DNA of 64,000 nt, taken from contig JAFPVR010000116.1 of NCBI GenBank assembly GCA_017395245.1, positions 26,064 to 90,063 on the forward strand, written 5' to 3'. Each line of letters opens with the position of its first letter. Position 1 is the stretch's first letter. This DNA comes from Bacteroidales bacterium (GTDB lineage Bacteria; Bacteroidota; Bacteroidia; Bacteroidales; WCHB1-69). The position numbers and the translations under genes were made by a program. Shown in pieces: positions 32,860 through 42,728 of the stretch. Below the pieces are notes generated by a model. It saw nothing but the letters and a program-made list of their open reading frames with translations, was not told where the DNA came from and ran no database searches.

Positions 32860-35800
32860 TCCCAACACCCCGTCTGTGATCGATGTGGACGGCAACACCT
32901 ATTCCACCGTGCGCATTGGCAACCAGTGCTGGATGCGTGAGAATCTGCGTGTGATGCACTGGCCGGACAGCACCCCGTCTGTGCCTCACCGGGTCACATC
33001 GCCCATTGTCGGATATCATGGAACTGCACTTTCCGGTTTGAGATACGCTTTCACGGATGTGATGGCGAATGCCTCTGCAACTCCTACATCTGCCCCGACG
33101 CAAGGTATCTGTCCTCAAGGATGGCGCGTGCCGTCTGATGAGGATTTCACCATTCTGGTGAATTACGCCATTTCCAAAACCGGTAACGCCGGTCCGTCTT
33201 TGATGGCATCGTACGGTTGGGGTAACAATACTCCTGTTGAAGGACAAAACCGTTTGGGTATGTCCTTTGTGCAGAACTGGGGTTCTGACTGTGATTTGGT
33301 CTCCACCAATCAAAAGAATTGGCGAAAGTCATCCAATACTACCGTGTCTTCGAATCCAACCAGTTCCTATAATTTCCATAGTCTCAGCGGTACATCCGAC
33401 AGTAAGTTGGGTGTCCGTTGTATTCGAGCTAACAGCAATGGTGAACCCAACACCGTCCAGCTGCCAACGGTGGTCACAAATGCCCCCAATGCGCAAAATA
33501 TCTACGATGTGAACGTCTCGGGTACGGACGTGTCGCTTAAAATCAAGCCGGGCGTGATTACCGAAAACGACAACAGCCTTCCTCCGATTACGAACCTGAC
33601 CGAATACGGCTTTGTCTACAGTTCCACGGCCAATACCACCTCCATGCTGATGTTAGGTAAGTCGGGAGTGTCGGCAATGACCACCACGGTTTCCACACAA
33701 CCCGCCTCCTATCCTGTGAATGTCGGCCAAAGTGAGAGTACTGACTATTTCGAGGTTTCCGGCCTGACCTCCGGCACTACTTACTACTACCGTGCCTATG
33801 CTACGAATGGCACTGGCACAGCCTACGGAACGGTGAGGTATTTCGTCGCGCAGTCGGATCCCAAGTCTTGCAAGGCGGCGCTCGGCAGTTCCTATCCGGA
33901 CCATGCCACGGATGTGGAGGGTAACATCTACCCTACGGTGGCTTTAGGCTCGCAGTGCTGGATGGCGCAGAACCTGCGCACCAGCCAGTATGCGGACGGC
34001 AGCACGATTTCCGGCACGGTTATTCCCGGCGATGGCACGCTGAACGCCGACTACGGTCGCCTCTACAATTTCGCCCAAACCCTCCGCGGTACGGCTTCCA
34101 CCGATCTCCCAGTGCAGGGTGTCTGCCCCAATGGCTGGCATGTGCCCACCTCCGATGAATGGGATGCACTCTGGAACCACATGAAAGGCATTTCCGCATA
34201 CCAGTGTGGTGGCAACTCCTTGAATGTCGCCAAGGCAATGGCCTCCCAAAGCGGCTGGACTGCGATCGGAATCACATGCAGCCCGGGCAACGATCAGACA
34301 ACAAACAATGCTTCCGGCTTCAATGCCTATCCGGCAGGTTACTGCTCTTCAAGCGCTAACAAATACTCCTATGGTACAAATGCCGGATTTATGTCCACTA
34401 CGTATGGCGTCAACGTGTGTGTGCTCGTTGGTACCAGCACGCTAAGTAAAACTTCTTCCGCTTTGTCTGACTATGGTCGTTCCGTGCGATGCGTCTACAA
34501 CGGGGCTTCCAGCAGTGTGGCCCCGACAGTGGAGACGGGCACGGCAACGTGTACGGACATAACGGCTGTGTATAATAACCGTTCGGTCTTTTTCAAATAC
34601 AGGCTTACCGGCACGGTGCATTCCGGTTCGGGTATCGCGGAAAGGGGTATATGCTACTCGAACTCCGTGACCACGCCCACCTACGAGAGCTGTCCCTCCC
34701 TCACCTCCACGTCGAACAACATTTCGGTGATTCGTGACGAATTTGAGCCGGGTGAAACGTACTATTACCGCGCGTATGCCAAGACTTCCAGCGGGGATAT
34801 TACTTATGGAGCGGTGAAGAGTTTCACCATGCCGGTCCTGCCGACGGTTACCACTGTGGGTGTCAATAGTTATACCGCCACGACTGCCAGCCTCAGTGGC
34901 AAAGTAAACAGCTTGGGTACCACCTCCGAGGTCGCCATCACGAGCCGGGGTGTGGATGTCCGCACGGCCCAATATCCGAGTGGCACCACGCTCACCTCCG
35001 GAACCGTTACCGGCAGTTCAACGGGAACCTACAACGTGTCTGTCTCCGGCCTTACTGCAGGTACCACCTACTATGCAATTGCCAGTTACAATGTTACCAT
35101 AACCATGGATGGGTTCTCAAAAACTTTCAAGCTCTATTCTGACGATTCCAGTGTTCCATTCATGGTGGGTACGAAGCCTTCAGTCTCCATGACAGGTGTG
35201 ACATACGCGGGTGACAATCAAACCCAAATAAGGTACACATGGAAAGGCAACCTTGATAATGCCGGAACTCCCGTCATCACGGAAAAAGGTTTTGTTTACA
35301 GTCAAACGAATATCACCCCTACGTTAAGAGCAGGAGGAAGTTATGGTAAACAGGTCGTTGCCGGAACATCTACAGGGTCGTTTGCTTATAATGCCTTGTT
35401 CTCATCCCCAAATACAACGTGGTATGTCCGTGCCTACGCCATCAGCGCCTTGGACACGGTATACGCAACAACAATCTATTCGTTCACGACCCACGACTAC
35501 CCCGGTGTGACTTTGTCCAATAACTATGCAAGTGACTACTATTACAGTGCGGAAGTGACCACGACCTCAATCAGGTTGCACAGCAGTTTTAACTCCAAAT
35601 CCTCCTCCAGCACGTCCGGCGGATGCGAGGCGGCGCACTCGCAAGGCTATGTCTATTCCACCAGCCCGATGACGATTTCTGACGTTGACGCCACTTCTAC
35701 GGGAATCAACTCCAATTCCGGACCTTCAACATTTGGAACGAGCGTCACGACTGATGGCGCTGTCGATACGCTCAAAAATCTTTCCGCGAACACGAAGTAC

Positions 35801-36484
35801 TACATCCGCGCATGGGTCCGCAGTGCAGCGGGTTACACCTACAGTAACGAGCGTGTGATCAGGACCAAGCTTTCTTGCGGAGGCATTCTCTACGATCAGA
35901 ATGGAAACTCCTACTTCACAGTGACCGTCGGTTCCGGTTCCTCTACCCAGTGCTGGATGAAGTACAATCTCAAGGCCAATAACTACGACAATACCTTGAA
36001 CCAGACTGAGAATGGTTCCGGTACGGCTGTTACTTATGGTAGCTCTTCGTATTCTGAAACCAACAAGTATAGGTATTATCCGGGAGGTAACTCATCCAAT
36101 GTGGCCTCATACGGTAATCTGTACAACTGGCCGGCGGCTGTGGGGTCGGGCGTGTCTTACGCGACCCATTCCAGCTCCACGATGACGAACTCGGCAAGCA
36201 AGGCTCAAGGAATCTGTCCTCGTGGCTGGCACGTTCCCACCCAGGCGGAATGGAACTATTTAGACAGCAAAATCAGCAGCTATTATACTTCATTCGCACC
36301 TCAATTTGCCGGATATTTTGCGAACGGTTACACGAACATGTTAACAGAAAGAGGCGAATATTGGTCCAGCACGTTGAAGTCAGGAAACGAATACTACTAT
36401 TGGTGGTACCAAAGTTCTGGTACTCATGGTGTAACATACGATCCGACGGACATCGGCAAGTCTGTGCGCTGCATCCAGGACTAA
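32860..36484 (+). other. Three FISUMP (Fibrobacter succinogenes major paralogous) domains
   Basis: Domains at about 32860-33435, 33868-34503 and 35876-36481. Each runs from a DGN.Y-type strand and QCWM..NL through GICP.GW.VP.. to a terminal VRC[IV]. Their function is unknown. They are common at the tips of surface proteins in Bacteroidota and Fibrobacter. Confidence 0.85.
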
Positions 36485-36523
36485 CCTCTTGAGCTGAGAC
36501 TCTACAAGAATATGTGAACAAGG

Positions 36524-36558
36524 GCGGCTTCTCCGGAAACGGAGGAGCCGTTCTTTTA
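36524..36558 (+). terminator. Terminator after the large surface-protein gene
   Basis: GGCTTCTCC-GGAAAC-GGAGGAGCC followed by GTTCTTTTATT. Confidence 0.8.
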
Positions 36559-36560
36559 TT

Positions 36561-36614
36561 AATGCTGAATGCTGAATGCTGAATGTTGAATGTTGAATGC
36601 TGAATGTTGAATAG
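36561..36614. repeat. Heptamer repeat, about 7 units of TGAATGY
   Basis: tgaatgc twice, tgaatgt twice, tgaatgc, tgaatgt, tgaatag after a partial unit, between two terminator hairpins. Confidence 0.9.
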
Positions 36615-36635
36615 GTTTGTTGGTGAACGATAGAT

Positions 36636-36673
36636 AAAACGGCGGCTCGAGATGATGTCCGAACCGCCGTTTT
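36636..36673. terminator. Bidirectional terminator
   Basis: AAAACGGCGG ... CCGCCGTTTT with an 18-base loop, between convergent genes. Confidence 0.85.
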
Positions 36674-36698
36674 ACGTTTAAATCGCCGTGGTTTGCCT

Positions 36699-36726
36699 GT
36701 AGAGACGCACTGCCGTGCGTCTCTAC
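36699..36726. repeat. GTAG...CTAC palindrome
   Basis: GTAGAGACGCACTG and CCGTGCGTCTCTAC, 15 bases from the stop of the carboxylase subunit gene. Confidence 0.9.
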
Positions 36727-36741
36727 AAACGATACGCTATT

Positions 36742-38532
36742 TTATTTCAGGAATGCGATGATGTCGCCGCGGTTGACCTTCTGGCCGTGGCTGACGACCA
36801 CCTCCACCAACTGTCCGTCGAAGAAGCTGGGCACCGGCTCCATGCCGTAGTAGGTGCTGATGTGGCACATCACCTCGTCTTTCTTGAACGGGGTGCCGAT
36901 GGGCTTGGCCTTGGAGGTTTCGCCATCGACGGCCACCTCCCAAATCAACTGGCCGCTGGCGGGGGCGGTCACAGGACGGAGACTCGGGTCGTTCTTCATG
37001 CGGATGGAGGCATCCTGTTGCGGGTCGTAGGCGGGCTTGATGGGGGCGGTGACTTTTCCGCCATTCTCAGCTTTGTCCTTCGCGGCTGCGAGCTCGCGGT
37101 TGAAGTTCTGCTTCGCGCGGCCCTCCTTGTATTCGACATACTGCTGCTCGTGCATGGCCAACTCGAAGAGTTCCTCTTCGTCCTGGCCGACATCCCAGCC
37201 TTTCTCCTCCATCATCTTGCGGTATTTCGGCAGTTCGTCGGGGTAGTTGTCTTGCGGAACGCCGTCGAAGAAGGTGAACCCTTTCTCTTTGGCCATCTCA
37301 ACGATTTCGGGCGCAAGCGGTCCGGGCAGCTGTCCGCACTTGCCGAGGATCATGTCCCACTGCTTCTGCTCCATGTAGGTGAAGCGCGGCTTGCCCTCCA
37401 CTTCGGCGCGGACGTTCATCAGCGCGATGTTCTTGACGTACTGGCTGAACGGGGTCACCAAACCGGGGGTGCCGACCATCGGCCAGACGGTCTCCACTTC
37501 CTTGAACAGCTTGACCAGTAGCTCGTCTTCGGTGAGCGTCGGTTTGCCGTCTTTCTCCAAAGTGCGGTTTAGGTAGCTGTGGATGCCCTTCATGTCGGCC
37601 ATCATGGAGCCCATCATGCCGCCGGGCAGACCGCAACCGAGCAGCAGCGACGTGGAAATCTTGTTCTTCGGCTCGATGAAGTAGCCGAGGAAGTCGTCGA
37701 TGAACTTCTGGGTAAGCGAGCGGGCCTCCATGTAGGCGTTCATGTCGATGTCGGCGACCTCGAAGCCGTCGTCGCGAAGCATGGCCTGCACGGCGATGAC
37801 GTCGGGGTGGACCATACCCCAGGAGAGGGGCTCCATGGCCACGTCAACGATGTCGGCGCCGTTGCGGCACACTTCGAGAACGGAGGCCATCGAGAGGCCG
37901 GGGCCGGTGTGGCCGTGGTATTGAATCACCAAATGCGGGTATTTCTCCTTGATGGCCTTCACTAATTTGCCGAGGGTCGCGGGGCGCCCGATGCCGGCCA
38001 TGTCCTTGAGGCCGATCTCCTTAGCGCCGTATTCCACGTATTTATCGACTACGGAGAGGTAGTGTTCAAGCGTGTGCACGGGCGAGTGCGAGATGCTGAG
38101 GGCGGCCTGCGAGATGAGGCCGAACTCGTTGGCATATTTGATGGAGAGTTCCAGATTGCGGTGGTCGTTGAGGCCGCAGAAGGAGCGCACCACATCGACG
38201 CCTTGGGCCTTCTTGACCTTGCACATGAGCCGGCGCACGTCGGCGGGCACGGGGTACATGCGCAGGCCGTTGAGGGCGCGTTCCAGCATCTGGCACTGGA
38301 TGCCGGCCTCGCGCAGCGGCTTCGTCCACTCGCGCACGGCGTGGTTGGGGTTCTCGCCGTACAGCAGGTTCACCTGCTCGAAGGCACCGCCGTTGGTCTC
38401 CACACGGTCGAAGCAACCCATTTTCACAATCACGGGGGCAATCTCCGTCAGTTGGTCGACGCGGGGCTGGTATTTGCCCGACGACTGCCACATGTCACGA
38501 TACACCAAACAGAATTTGATACGCTTTTTCAT
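36742..38532 (-). CDS. Carboxylase/decarboxylase alpha subunit (OadA/PycB-like) with atypical biotinyl domain
   Basis: 596 residues. The N-terminal carboxyltransferase TIM barrel has RDMWQSSGKYQPRVDQL, GAFEQVNLLYGENP, the metal-site motif YHGHTGPG and LKDMAGIGRP; the PYC_OADA domain follows (FIDDFLGYF to about residue 470). This family moves a carboxyl group between biotin and oxaloacetate or pyruvate. The C-terminal domain (about 520-596) has the biotinyl fold pattern (VTAPASGQLIWEV, FFDGQLVEVVVSHG), but the lysine motif AMKM reads YYGM; glycine 563 sits where the biotinylated lysine belongs. So the acceptor biotin may be on a separate carrier protein, or the domain may be structural. It is a single gene; no partner beta/gamma subunits are nearby. 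Confidence 0.85.
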   Translation of the reverse strand: MKKRIKFCLVYRDMWQSSGKYQPRVDQLTEIAPVIVKMGCFDRVETNGGAFEQVNLLYGENPNHAVREWTKPLREAGIQCQMLERALNGLRMYPVPADVRRLMCKVKKAQGVDVVRSFCGLNDHRNLELSIKYANEFGLISQAALSISHSPVHTLEHYLSVVDKYVEYGAKEIGLKDMAGIGRPATLGKLVKAIKEKYPHLVIQYHGHTGPGLSMASVLEVCRNGADIVDVAMEPLSWGMVHPDVIAVQAMLRDDGFEVADIDMNAYMEARSLTQKFIDDFLGYFIEPKNKISTSLLLGCGLPGGMMGSMMADMKGIHSYLNRTLEKDGKPTLTEDELLVKLFKEVETVWPMVGTPGLVTPFSQYVKNIALMNVRAEVEGKPRFTYMEQKQWDMILGKCGQLPGPLAPEIVEMAKEKGFTFFDGVPQDNYPDELPKYRKMMEEKGWDVGQDEEELFELAMHEQQYVEYKEGRAKQNFNRELAAAKDKAENGGKVTAPIKPAYDPQQDASIRMKNDPSLRPVTAPASGQLIWEVAVDGETSKAKPIGTPFKKDEVMCHISTYYGMEPVPSFFDGQLVEVVVSHGQKVNRGDIIAFLK

Positions 38533-38602
38533 ACTTTATACCTCTTTTATCTTTCTGTAAATCAATAAAATGTAATAATTATTGCTGCATTGCAGACGGT
38601 GG

Positions 38603-38610
38603 CAAAGATA
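38603..38610 (-). promoter_or_regulatory. -7 promoter box TATCTTTG for the carboxylase subunit gene
   Basis: TATCTTTG followed by CC on the minus strand, 71 bases upstream of the start. Confidence 0.65.
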
Positions 38611-38671
38611 CATTTTTTTGGTGAACTCTGATGCATGATCTGTGAACGGTCATTAGAAAATCACCTGCCAT

Positions 38672-38704
38672 TTTGTCAGTGTTTGACTTTTGGCAATATG
38701 TTTG
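38672..38704 (+). promoter_or_regulatory. clpB promoter, TTTG-N21-TATGTTTG
   Basis: The best two-part match in the window to the Bacteroidota vegetative promoter: TTTG at 38672-38675 and TATGTTTG at 38697-38704. ATG 38777 is 72 bases downstream. A degenerate 7-bp repeat (taataac, ctataat, ccataac) lies between. Confidence 0.7.
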
Positions 38705-38776
38705 CTTTAGGATGTGGCGCTAATGGTAGACTTAACGCTTAATAACCTATAATCCATAACCCTTAAACCGAATAAT

Positions 38777-41377
38777 ATGAATCCGAATAATTTAACAATC
38801 AAAACCCAAGAAGTCATCGGGAACGCCCAGATGCTGGCGGCCCGGAATCAAAACCAGCAGGTCGACACGCTGCACATCCTCAAGTCGATGCTCGACACCG
38901 ACGACAATGTGATCCCCTTCCTGCTGAAGAAACAGTCGTGCAACCCGCAGACGCTCAAGGCGGCGGTGGAGCGCGAAATCAACCGTCTGCCCAAGAGCAG
39001 CGGCACTGAAATCTACCTCGGCGGCACCACCCAGACCGCCATGCAGAAGGCCGCGATGTTCTGTGATGCATCCGGCGACGAGTACATGGCGCTCGAGCAC
39101 CTGTTCTACGGCATCTTCATGGCCGGCGGACAGGCGGCGCAGATGCTCAAGGACGCCGGTATCACCGAGAAGAGCCTCAAGGCGGCCATCGCGGAGCTGC
39201 ACAACGGCAAGAAGGTGAACGGAGAAAACTCCGAAGAGACCTTCAACGCCTTGAACAAGTATGCCAAGAACCTCAACGAGATGGCCCGCAAGGGCAAACT
39301 CGACCCGGTTATCGGCCGTGATGAGGAAATTCGCCGTGTGCTGCAGATTCTGTCGCGCCGTACCAAGAACAACCCGATTCTCATCGGTGAGGCGGGTGTC
39401 GGCAAGACCGCCATTGCGGAGGGCTTGGCCCAGCGTTTGGTGAGCGGCGATATTCCCGAGAACTTGAAAACCAAGAAGTTGTTTTCCCTTGACATGGGCG
39501 CCCTCATTGCCGGTGCCAAGTACAAGGGCGAGTTCGAGGAGCGGTTGAAGAGCGTTGTGAACGAGGTCATTGAGTCCAACGGCGAAATCATCCTCTTCAT
39601 CGACGAAATCCACACCCTCGTGGGCGCGGGTGCGTCGGGCGAAGGTGCAATGGATGCCGCCAACATCCTCAAACCTGCGCTGGCCCGTGGCGAACTGCGC
39701 TCCATCGGCGCGACCACCTTGGACGAGTACCAGAAGTACTTCGAAAAGGATAAAGCCCTTGAGCGTCGTTTCCAACCCGTAAAAATCGAGGAACCCGACA
39801 AATACAGCGCCATCTCCATCCTTCGTGGCTTGAAGGAGCGCTACGAGAACCACCACCAGGTGAAAATCATGGACGAGGCCATCATCGCGGCCGTGGAGCT
39901 GTCGCAGCGTTACATCGGCGACCGTTTCCTCCCCGACAAGGCCATCGACCTCATCGACGAGGCTGCTGCCAAGCTAAAGTTAGAGATTAACTCCGTGCCT
40001 GAAGAACTCGACGATGTGCAACACCGTATCTCCCAGCTCGAAATTGAGCGCGAGGCGTTGAAAATCGAGAAGGACGAGAAAAAGGTCGAGCAGTTGAGCA
40101 AAACGCTCGCCGAATTGCAGGAGCAACGCAACGCCCTTTCCACGAAATGGCGCAGCGAGAAGGAAATTATGGACAAGATCCAGCACTGCAAGGACGAAAT
40201 CGAGAATTACAAGCTTGAGGCCGCGGACCAGGAGCGCCAGGGCAATTATGGCCGTGTCGCGGAGTTGCGCTACGGACTCATCAAAAACGATGAGGACCAG
40301 ATCGTGAAACTCCAGGAGGAACTTGAAAAGCTGCAGGGCGGTCATGCCATGATTGACGAGAAGGTCACCGCCGACGATATCGCCGAGGTGGTGGCGCGCT
40401 GGACCGGCATCCCCGTCACCAAGATGATGCAGAGTGAGAAGTCGAAACTGTTGCACTTGGAGGAGGAATTGCACAAGCGGGTTATCGGTCAGGACGAGGC
40501 CATCACGGCCGTCTCCGACGCCATCCGCCGCAGCCGTGCGGGCTTGCAGGATCCTCGCCGTCCGTTGGGCTCCTTCATCTTCATGGGCACCACGGGCGTC
40601 GGCAAGACCGAGTTAGCGAAAGCGCTGGCCGAGTACCTCTTCAACACCGAGGAGGCTATGACGCGGTTCGACATGAGCGAGTTCCAGGAATCCTACTCCG
40701 TCTCCCGACTCATCGGTTCGCCTCCCGGCTATGTGGGTTACGACGAGGGTGGTCAGCTCACCGAGAAAGTGCGCCGGAAACCCTACTCCGTGATCCTCTT
40801 CGACGAGATCGAAAAAGCGCATCCGGATGTCTTCAACGTGCTATTGCAAGTGCTTGACGACGGGCGACTTACGGACAACAAGGGTAGGGTGGCCGACTTC
40901 AAGAACACCATCATCATCATGACGTCCAATCTCGGTTCCAACATTATCCAAGAGAACTACTCCAACCCGAATGGACAGTCCGAGGAGGAAATCTTCCGGA
41001 AGACGAAGGCCGAGCTCAATGAGATGCTGAAGAAGACCTTGAAGCCCGAGTTCCTGAACCGTATCGATGAGATTGTGATGTTCCAGCCGTTGTCGAAGCG
41101 CGAGATCAAGGACATCATCAACCTGCAGCTCAACAACTTGAGCAAGATGTTGGAGCAGAAGAACCTGAAGATCGAGTTCAGCGACTACGCGTTGAAGCTC
41201 CTGGCCGACTTGGGCTACGACCCGATGTACGGCGCCCGTCCGCTGAAGAGGGTCATCCAGAAGCAGATCATGAACGAGCTGTCGAAGCTGATCCTCTCCG
41301 AAGACATGGCCCCCGGCGACACCATCATGGTGGACTCGATGGAGGACGGGAAGTTCGTCTTCTACAAGAAAGACTGA
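38777..41377 (+). CDS. clpB: ATP-dependent disaggregase ClpB
   Basis: 866 residues, full length. N-terminal substrate domain ([20 protein letters not shown]), first AAA+ module with Walker A GEAGVGKT and Walker [14 protein letters not shown], a long coiled-coil middle domain (about 400-530, [18 protein letters not shown]), second AAA+ module with [19 protein letters not shown] and [16 protein letters not shown], and the C-terminal [15 protein letters not shown]. With DnaK it dissolves protein aggregates after heat stress. Single gene with its own promoter, followed by the largest hairpin-repeat array in the window. Confidence 0.97.
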   Translation: MNPNNLTIKTQEVIGNAQMLAARNQNQQVDTLHILKSMLDTDDNVIPFLLKKQSCNPQTLKAAVEREINRLPKSSGTEIYLGGTTQTAMQKAAMFCDASGDEYMALEHLFYGIFMAGGQAAQMLKDAGITEKSLKAAIAELHNGKKVNGENSEETFNALNKYAKNLNEMARKGKLDPVIGRDEEIRRVLQILSRRTKNNPILIGEAGVGKTAIAEGLAQRLVSGDIPENLKTKKLFSLDMGALIAGAKYKGEFEERLKSVVNEVIESNGEIILFIDEIHTLVGAGASGEGAMDAANILKPALARGELRSIGATTLDEYQKYFEKDKALERRFQPVKIEEPDKYSAISILRGLKERYENHHQVKIMDEAIIAAVELSQRYIGDRFLPDKAIDLIDEAAAKLKLEINSVPEELDDVQHRISQLEIEREALKIEKDEKKVEQLSKTLAELQEQRNALSTKWRSEKEIMDKIQHCKDEIENYKLEAADQERQGNYGRVAELRYGLIKNDEDQIVKLQEELEKLQGGHAMIDEKVTADDIAEVVARWTGIPVTKMMQSEKSKLLHLEEELHKRVIGQDEAITAVSDAIRRSRAGLQDPRRPLGSFIFMGTTGVGKTELAKALAEYLFNTEEAMTRFDMSEFQESYSVSRLIGSPPGYVGYDEGGQLTEKVRRKPYSVILFDEIEKAHPDVFNVLLQVLDDGRLTDNKGRVADFKNTIIIMTSNLGSNIIQENYSNPNGQSEEEIFRKTKAELNEMLKKTLKPEFLNRIDEIVMFQPLSKREIKDIINLQLNNLSKMLEQKNLKIEFSDYALKLLADLGYDPMYGARPLKRVIQKQIMNELSKLILSEDMAPGDTIMVDSMEDGKFVFYKKD

Positions 41378-41381
41378 GCCG

Positions 41382-41674
41382 TAGGAGCTGCGGCATCCCT
41401 GCCGCAGAAAGCCATCAGGAGCTGCGGCATCCCTGCCGCAGAAAGCCATCAGGAGCTGCGGCATCCTTGCCGCAGAAAGCCATCAGGAGCTGCGGCATCC
41501 CTGCCGCAGAAAGCCATCAGGAGCTACGGCATCCTTGCCGCAGAAAGCCATCAGGAGCTGCGGCATCCCTGCCGCAGAAAGCCATCAGGAGCTGCGGCAT
41601 CCTTGCCGCAGAAAGCCATCAGGAGCTGCGGTATCCTTGCCGCAGAAAAGGTCGCCAGGAATGGCGACACTCAT
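41382..41674. repeat. Hairpin element with left half amplified (L8R1 array)
   Basis: Eight tandem 34-bp units of the form AGGAGCTGCGGCATCCCTGC then CGCAGAAAGCCATC (each containing GCGGCA-tccc-TGCCGC) are followed by one right half (GTCGCCAGGAATGGCGACAC). Unit-to-unit differences are single bases (cct/ctt, gctg/gcta). It is the mirror arrangement of 3938-4131. Confidence 0.95.
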
Positions 41675-41717
41675 ACAAACGACAGAATAACAGTTGTTAT
41701 AGAGAAGTTTGCAGTTG

Positions 41718-41742
41718 AGGGGAACTCGAAAGGGTTCCCCTT
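41718..41742. terminator. Hairpin GGGGAAC...GGTTCCCC
   Basis: GGGGAACTCGAAAGGGTTCC then CCTTG, similar in layout to the CTCGAAAGGG hairpin after the T9SS gene. Between the clpB array and the MNT/HEPN pair; a terminator role is uncertain. Confidence 0.5.
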
Positions 41743-41806
41743 GACTGTTTTAAACAGGGCGCGACACATTTGCCATTTGAGGGAAACGCAACGGCCTCCC
41801 CATGGT

Positions 41807-41834
41807 GTAGAGACGCAAAATTTTGCGTCTCTAC
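41807..41834. repeat. GTAG...CTAC palindrome
   Basis: Perfect palindrome GTAGAGACGCAAAA/TTTTGCGTCTCTAC, 22 bases before the promoter of the MNT gene. Confidence 0.92.
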
Positions 41835-41855
41835 GTGTTGTATAAAGAAAAAATG

Positions 41856-41863
41856 TATTTTTG
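41856..41863 (+). promoter_or_regulatory. -7 promoter box TATTTTTG for the MNT/HEPN pair
   Basis: TATTTTTG followed by CC, 27 bases before ATG 41890. Confidence 0.7.
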
Positions 41864-41889
41864 CCACATTAATCAAGTAAAATAGAACG

Positions 41890-42204
41890 ATGACTGTAGA
41901 GACAATGAAAGACAAAATTAAATCCAATGTTTTGGAAATGAATCCAAAGGCAGAGGTTTGGCTTTACGGCTCCCGCGCAAGGGGAACAGCGCGAGCGGAT
42001 TCAGATTGGGATGTCCTTGTACTTACCCCCGACGACAGATTGTCGGTACAGGAAGAGGGACGTTTCATTGATCACATCTGCGAACTGATGGTGTCAACAG
42101 GCCAAGTCATCCAACTTTTCGCATACGGCAAGTCGGATTGGCACGAACGTCACAGCGTTACACCATTTTACCACAGTGTCCAACGAGAAGCTATAAGACT
42201 ATGA
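41890..42204 (+). CDS. Minimal nucleotidyltransferase (MNT), antitoxin-type
   Basis: 104 residues. The pol-beta nucleotidyltransferase core is LYGSRARGTARADSDWDVLV, with the GS motif and the paired aspartates of the metal site. Such minimal enzymes occur with HEPN proteins; in studied pairs the MNT neutralises the HEPN RNase by adding AMP to it. Its TGA overlaps the ATG of the HEPN gene (ATGA). The pair is AT-richer than its surroundings and sits between repeat arrays, consistent with acquisition. A substrate other than the HEPN partner cannot be excluded. Confidence 0.85.
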   Translation: MTVETMKDKIKSNVLEMNPKAEVWLYGSRARGTARADSDWDVLVLTPDDRLSVQEEGRFIDHICELMVSTGQVIQLFAYGKSDWHERHSVTPFYHSVQREAIRL

Positions 42205-42602
42205 ACGATTACGAAGAAGACTGGACTGCTTTTGTCCGGTATCGTCTGGAAAAAGCGGAAGAGACATACCAAGCTGCGCAAGTTTTGTATGAGGCGGGGC
42301 AATGGAATTCTGTTGTCAACAGGCTTTACTACGCATGCTTTTACGCTGCCTCCGCCATTCTGTTGCACAGACATATAAGCGCAAAATCACACGCAGGAAT
42401 CATCGGACAGTTTTCCGAAAATATTGTCAGAACAGGAGAAGTGAGCATAGACGATTTCCGTGTCTATTCGAAGCTCCTCAACTGGCGTACAAAAGGCGAT
42501 TACAGCGACCTTTACGATTTCAGCAAAGAGGACATTGATATGGTTATGCTTCCGGCACGGCATTTCATAGACCAAGTAAAAGGATTGATTGATTTGCCAT
42601 AG
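42201..42602 (+). CDS. HEPN domain protein, putative toxin partner of MNT
   Basis: 133 residues from ATG 42201, coupled to the MNT gene. The HEPN helical core is visible as FVRYRLEKAEETYQAAQVL, RLYYACFYAASAILL, KSHAGIIGQF and LLNWRTKGDYSDL. The RX4HXY motif that marks HepT toxins is not present; the only R-x6-H (RHISAKSH) is in a different helix. It may therefore be of the COG1895-like class, whose RNase activity is less certain. A short AGCG-TTTT-CGCT hairpin with T-rich tail lies about 110 bases after its stop. Confidence 0.8.
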   Translation: MNDYEEDWTAFVRYRLEKAEETYQAAQVLYEAGQWNSVVNRLYYACFYAASAILLHRHISAKSHAGIIGQFSENIVRTGEVSIDDFRVYSKLLNWRTKGDYSDLYDFSKEDIDMVMLPARHFIDQVKGLIDLP

Positions 42603-42728
42603 AGATAAATTGACAAACTCATTTGTAAAGAATACTATAACCCCATTTTTTTACCAAACCCCAAAGAACACCAAAAAGTAGAACTGAAATTATAACATAT
42701 TGACATAAAGCGTTTTCGCTTTTCTTTG

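Larger units (their letters stand above)
29435..36484 (+). pseudogene. Giant collagen-like/tail-fibre/FISUMP surface protein with amber codon after the signal peptide
   Basis: ATG 29435 encodes signal peptide MKKIYLIITMLVFCVASVFA, then in-frame TAG (29495-29497), then an uninterrupted frame of 2,328 codons. The paralogue at 42932 has CAA (Gln) at this position (FAQAPEKFTYQ against FA*APEKFSYQ), so one base change explains the stop. Order of the rest: a conserved N-terminal Bacteroidota domain, four Gly-X-Y collagen-like blocks separated by 40-50-residue beta modules, tail-fibre-like repeats (YNDLTNKPTIP, QTSQLTNNSGFITASD), a coiled-coil-like stretch (DLSDEIDKLNDSIKKLNKEK), then three FISUMP domains (GNQCWMRENLRV, GSQCWMAQNLRT, TQCWMKYNLKA) interleaved with fibronectin-like modules. 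No T9SS sorting domain at the end. If the stop is real, no secreted product is made without suppression. Confidence 0.88.

Noticed and set aside
29450-33313. Minus-strand open frame of 1,287 codons
   Set aside because: Antisense shadow of the repeat-rich surface-protein gene. GC-rich codons and Gly-X-Y repeats leave the opposite strand open; it has low-complexity leucine/threonine runs, no start context and no promoter.
29435-36484. Reassigned genetic code (TAG as glutamine)
   Set aside because: Several intact genes in the window end in TAG at the expected length, so TAG is a normal stop here.
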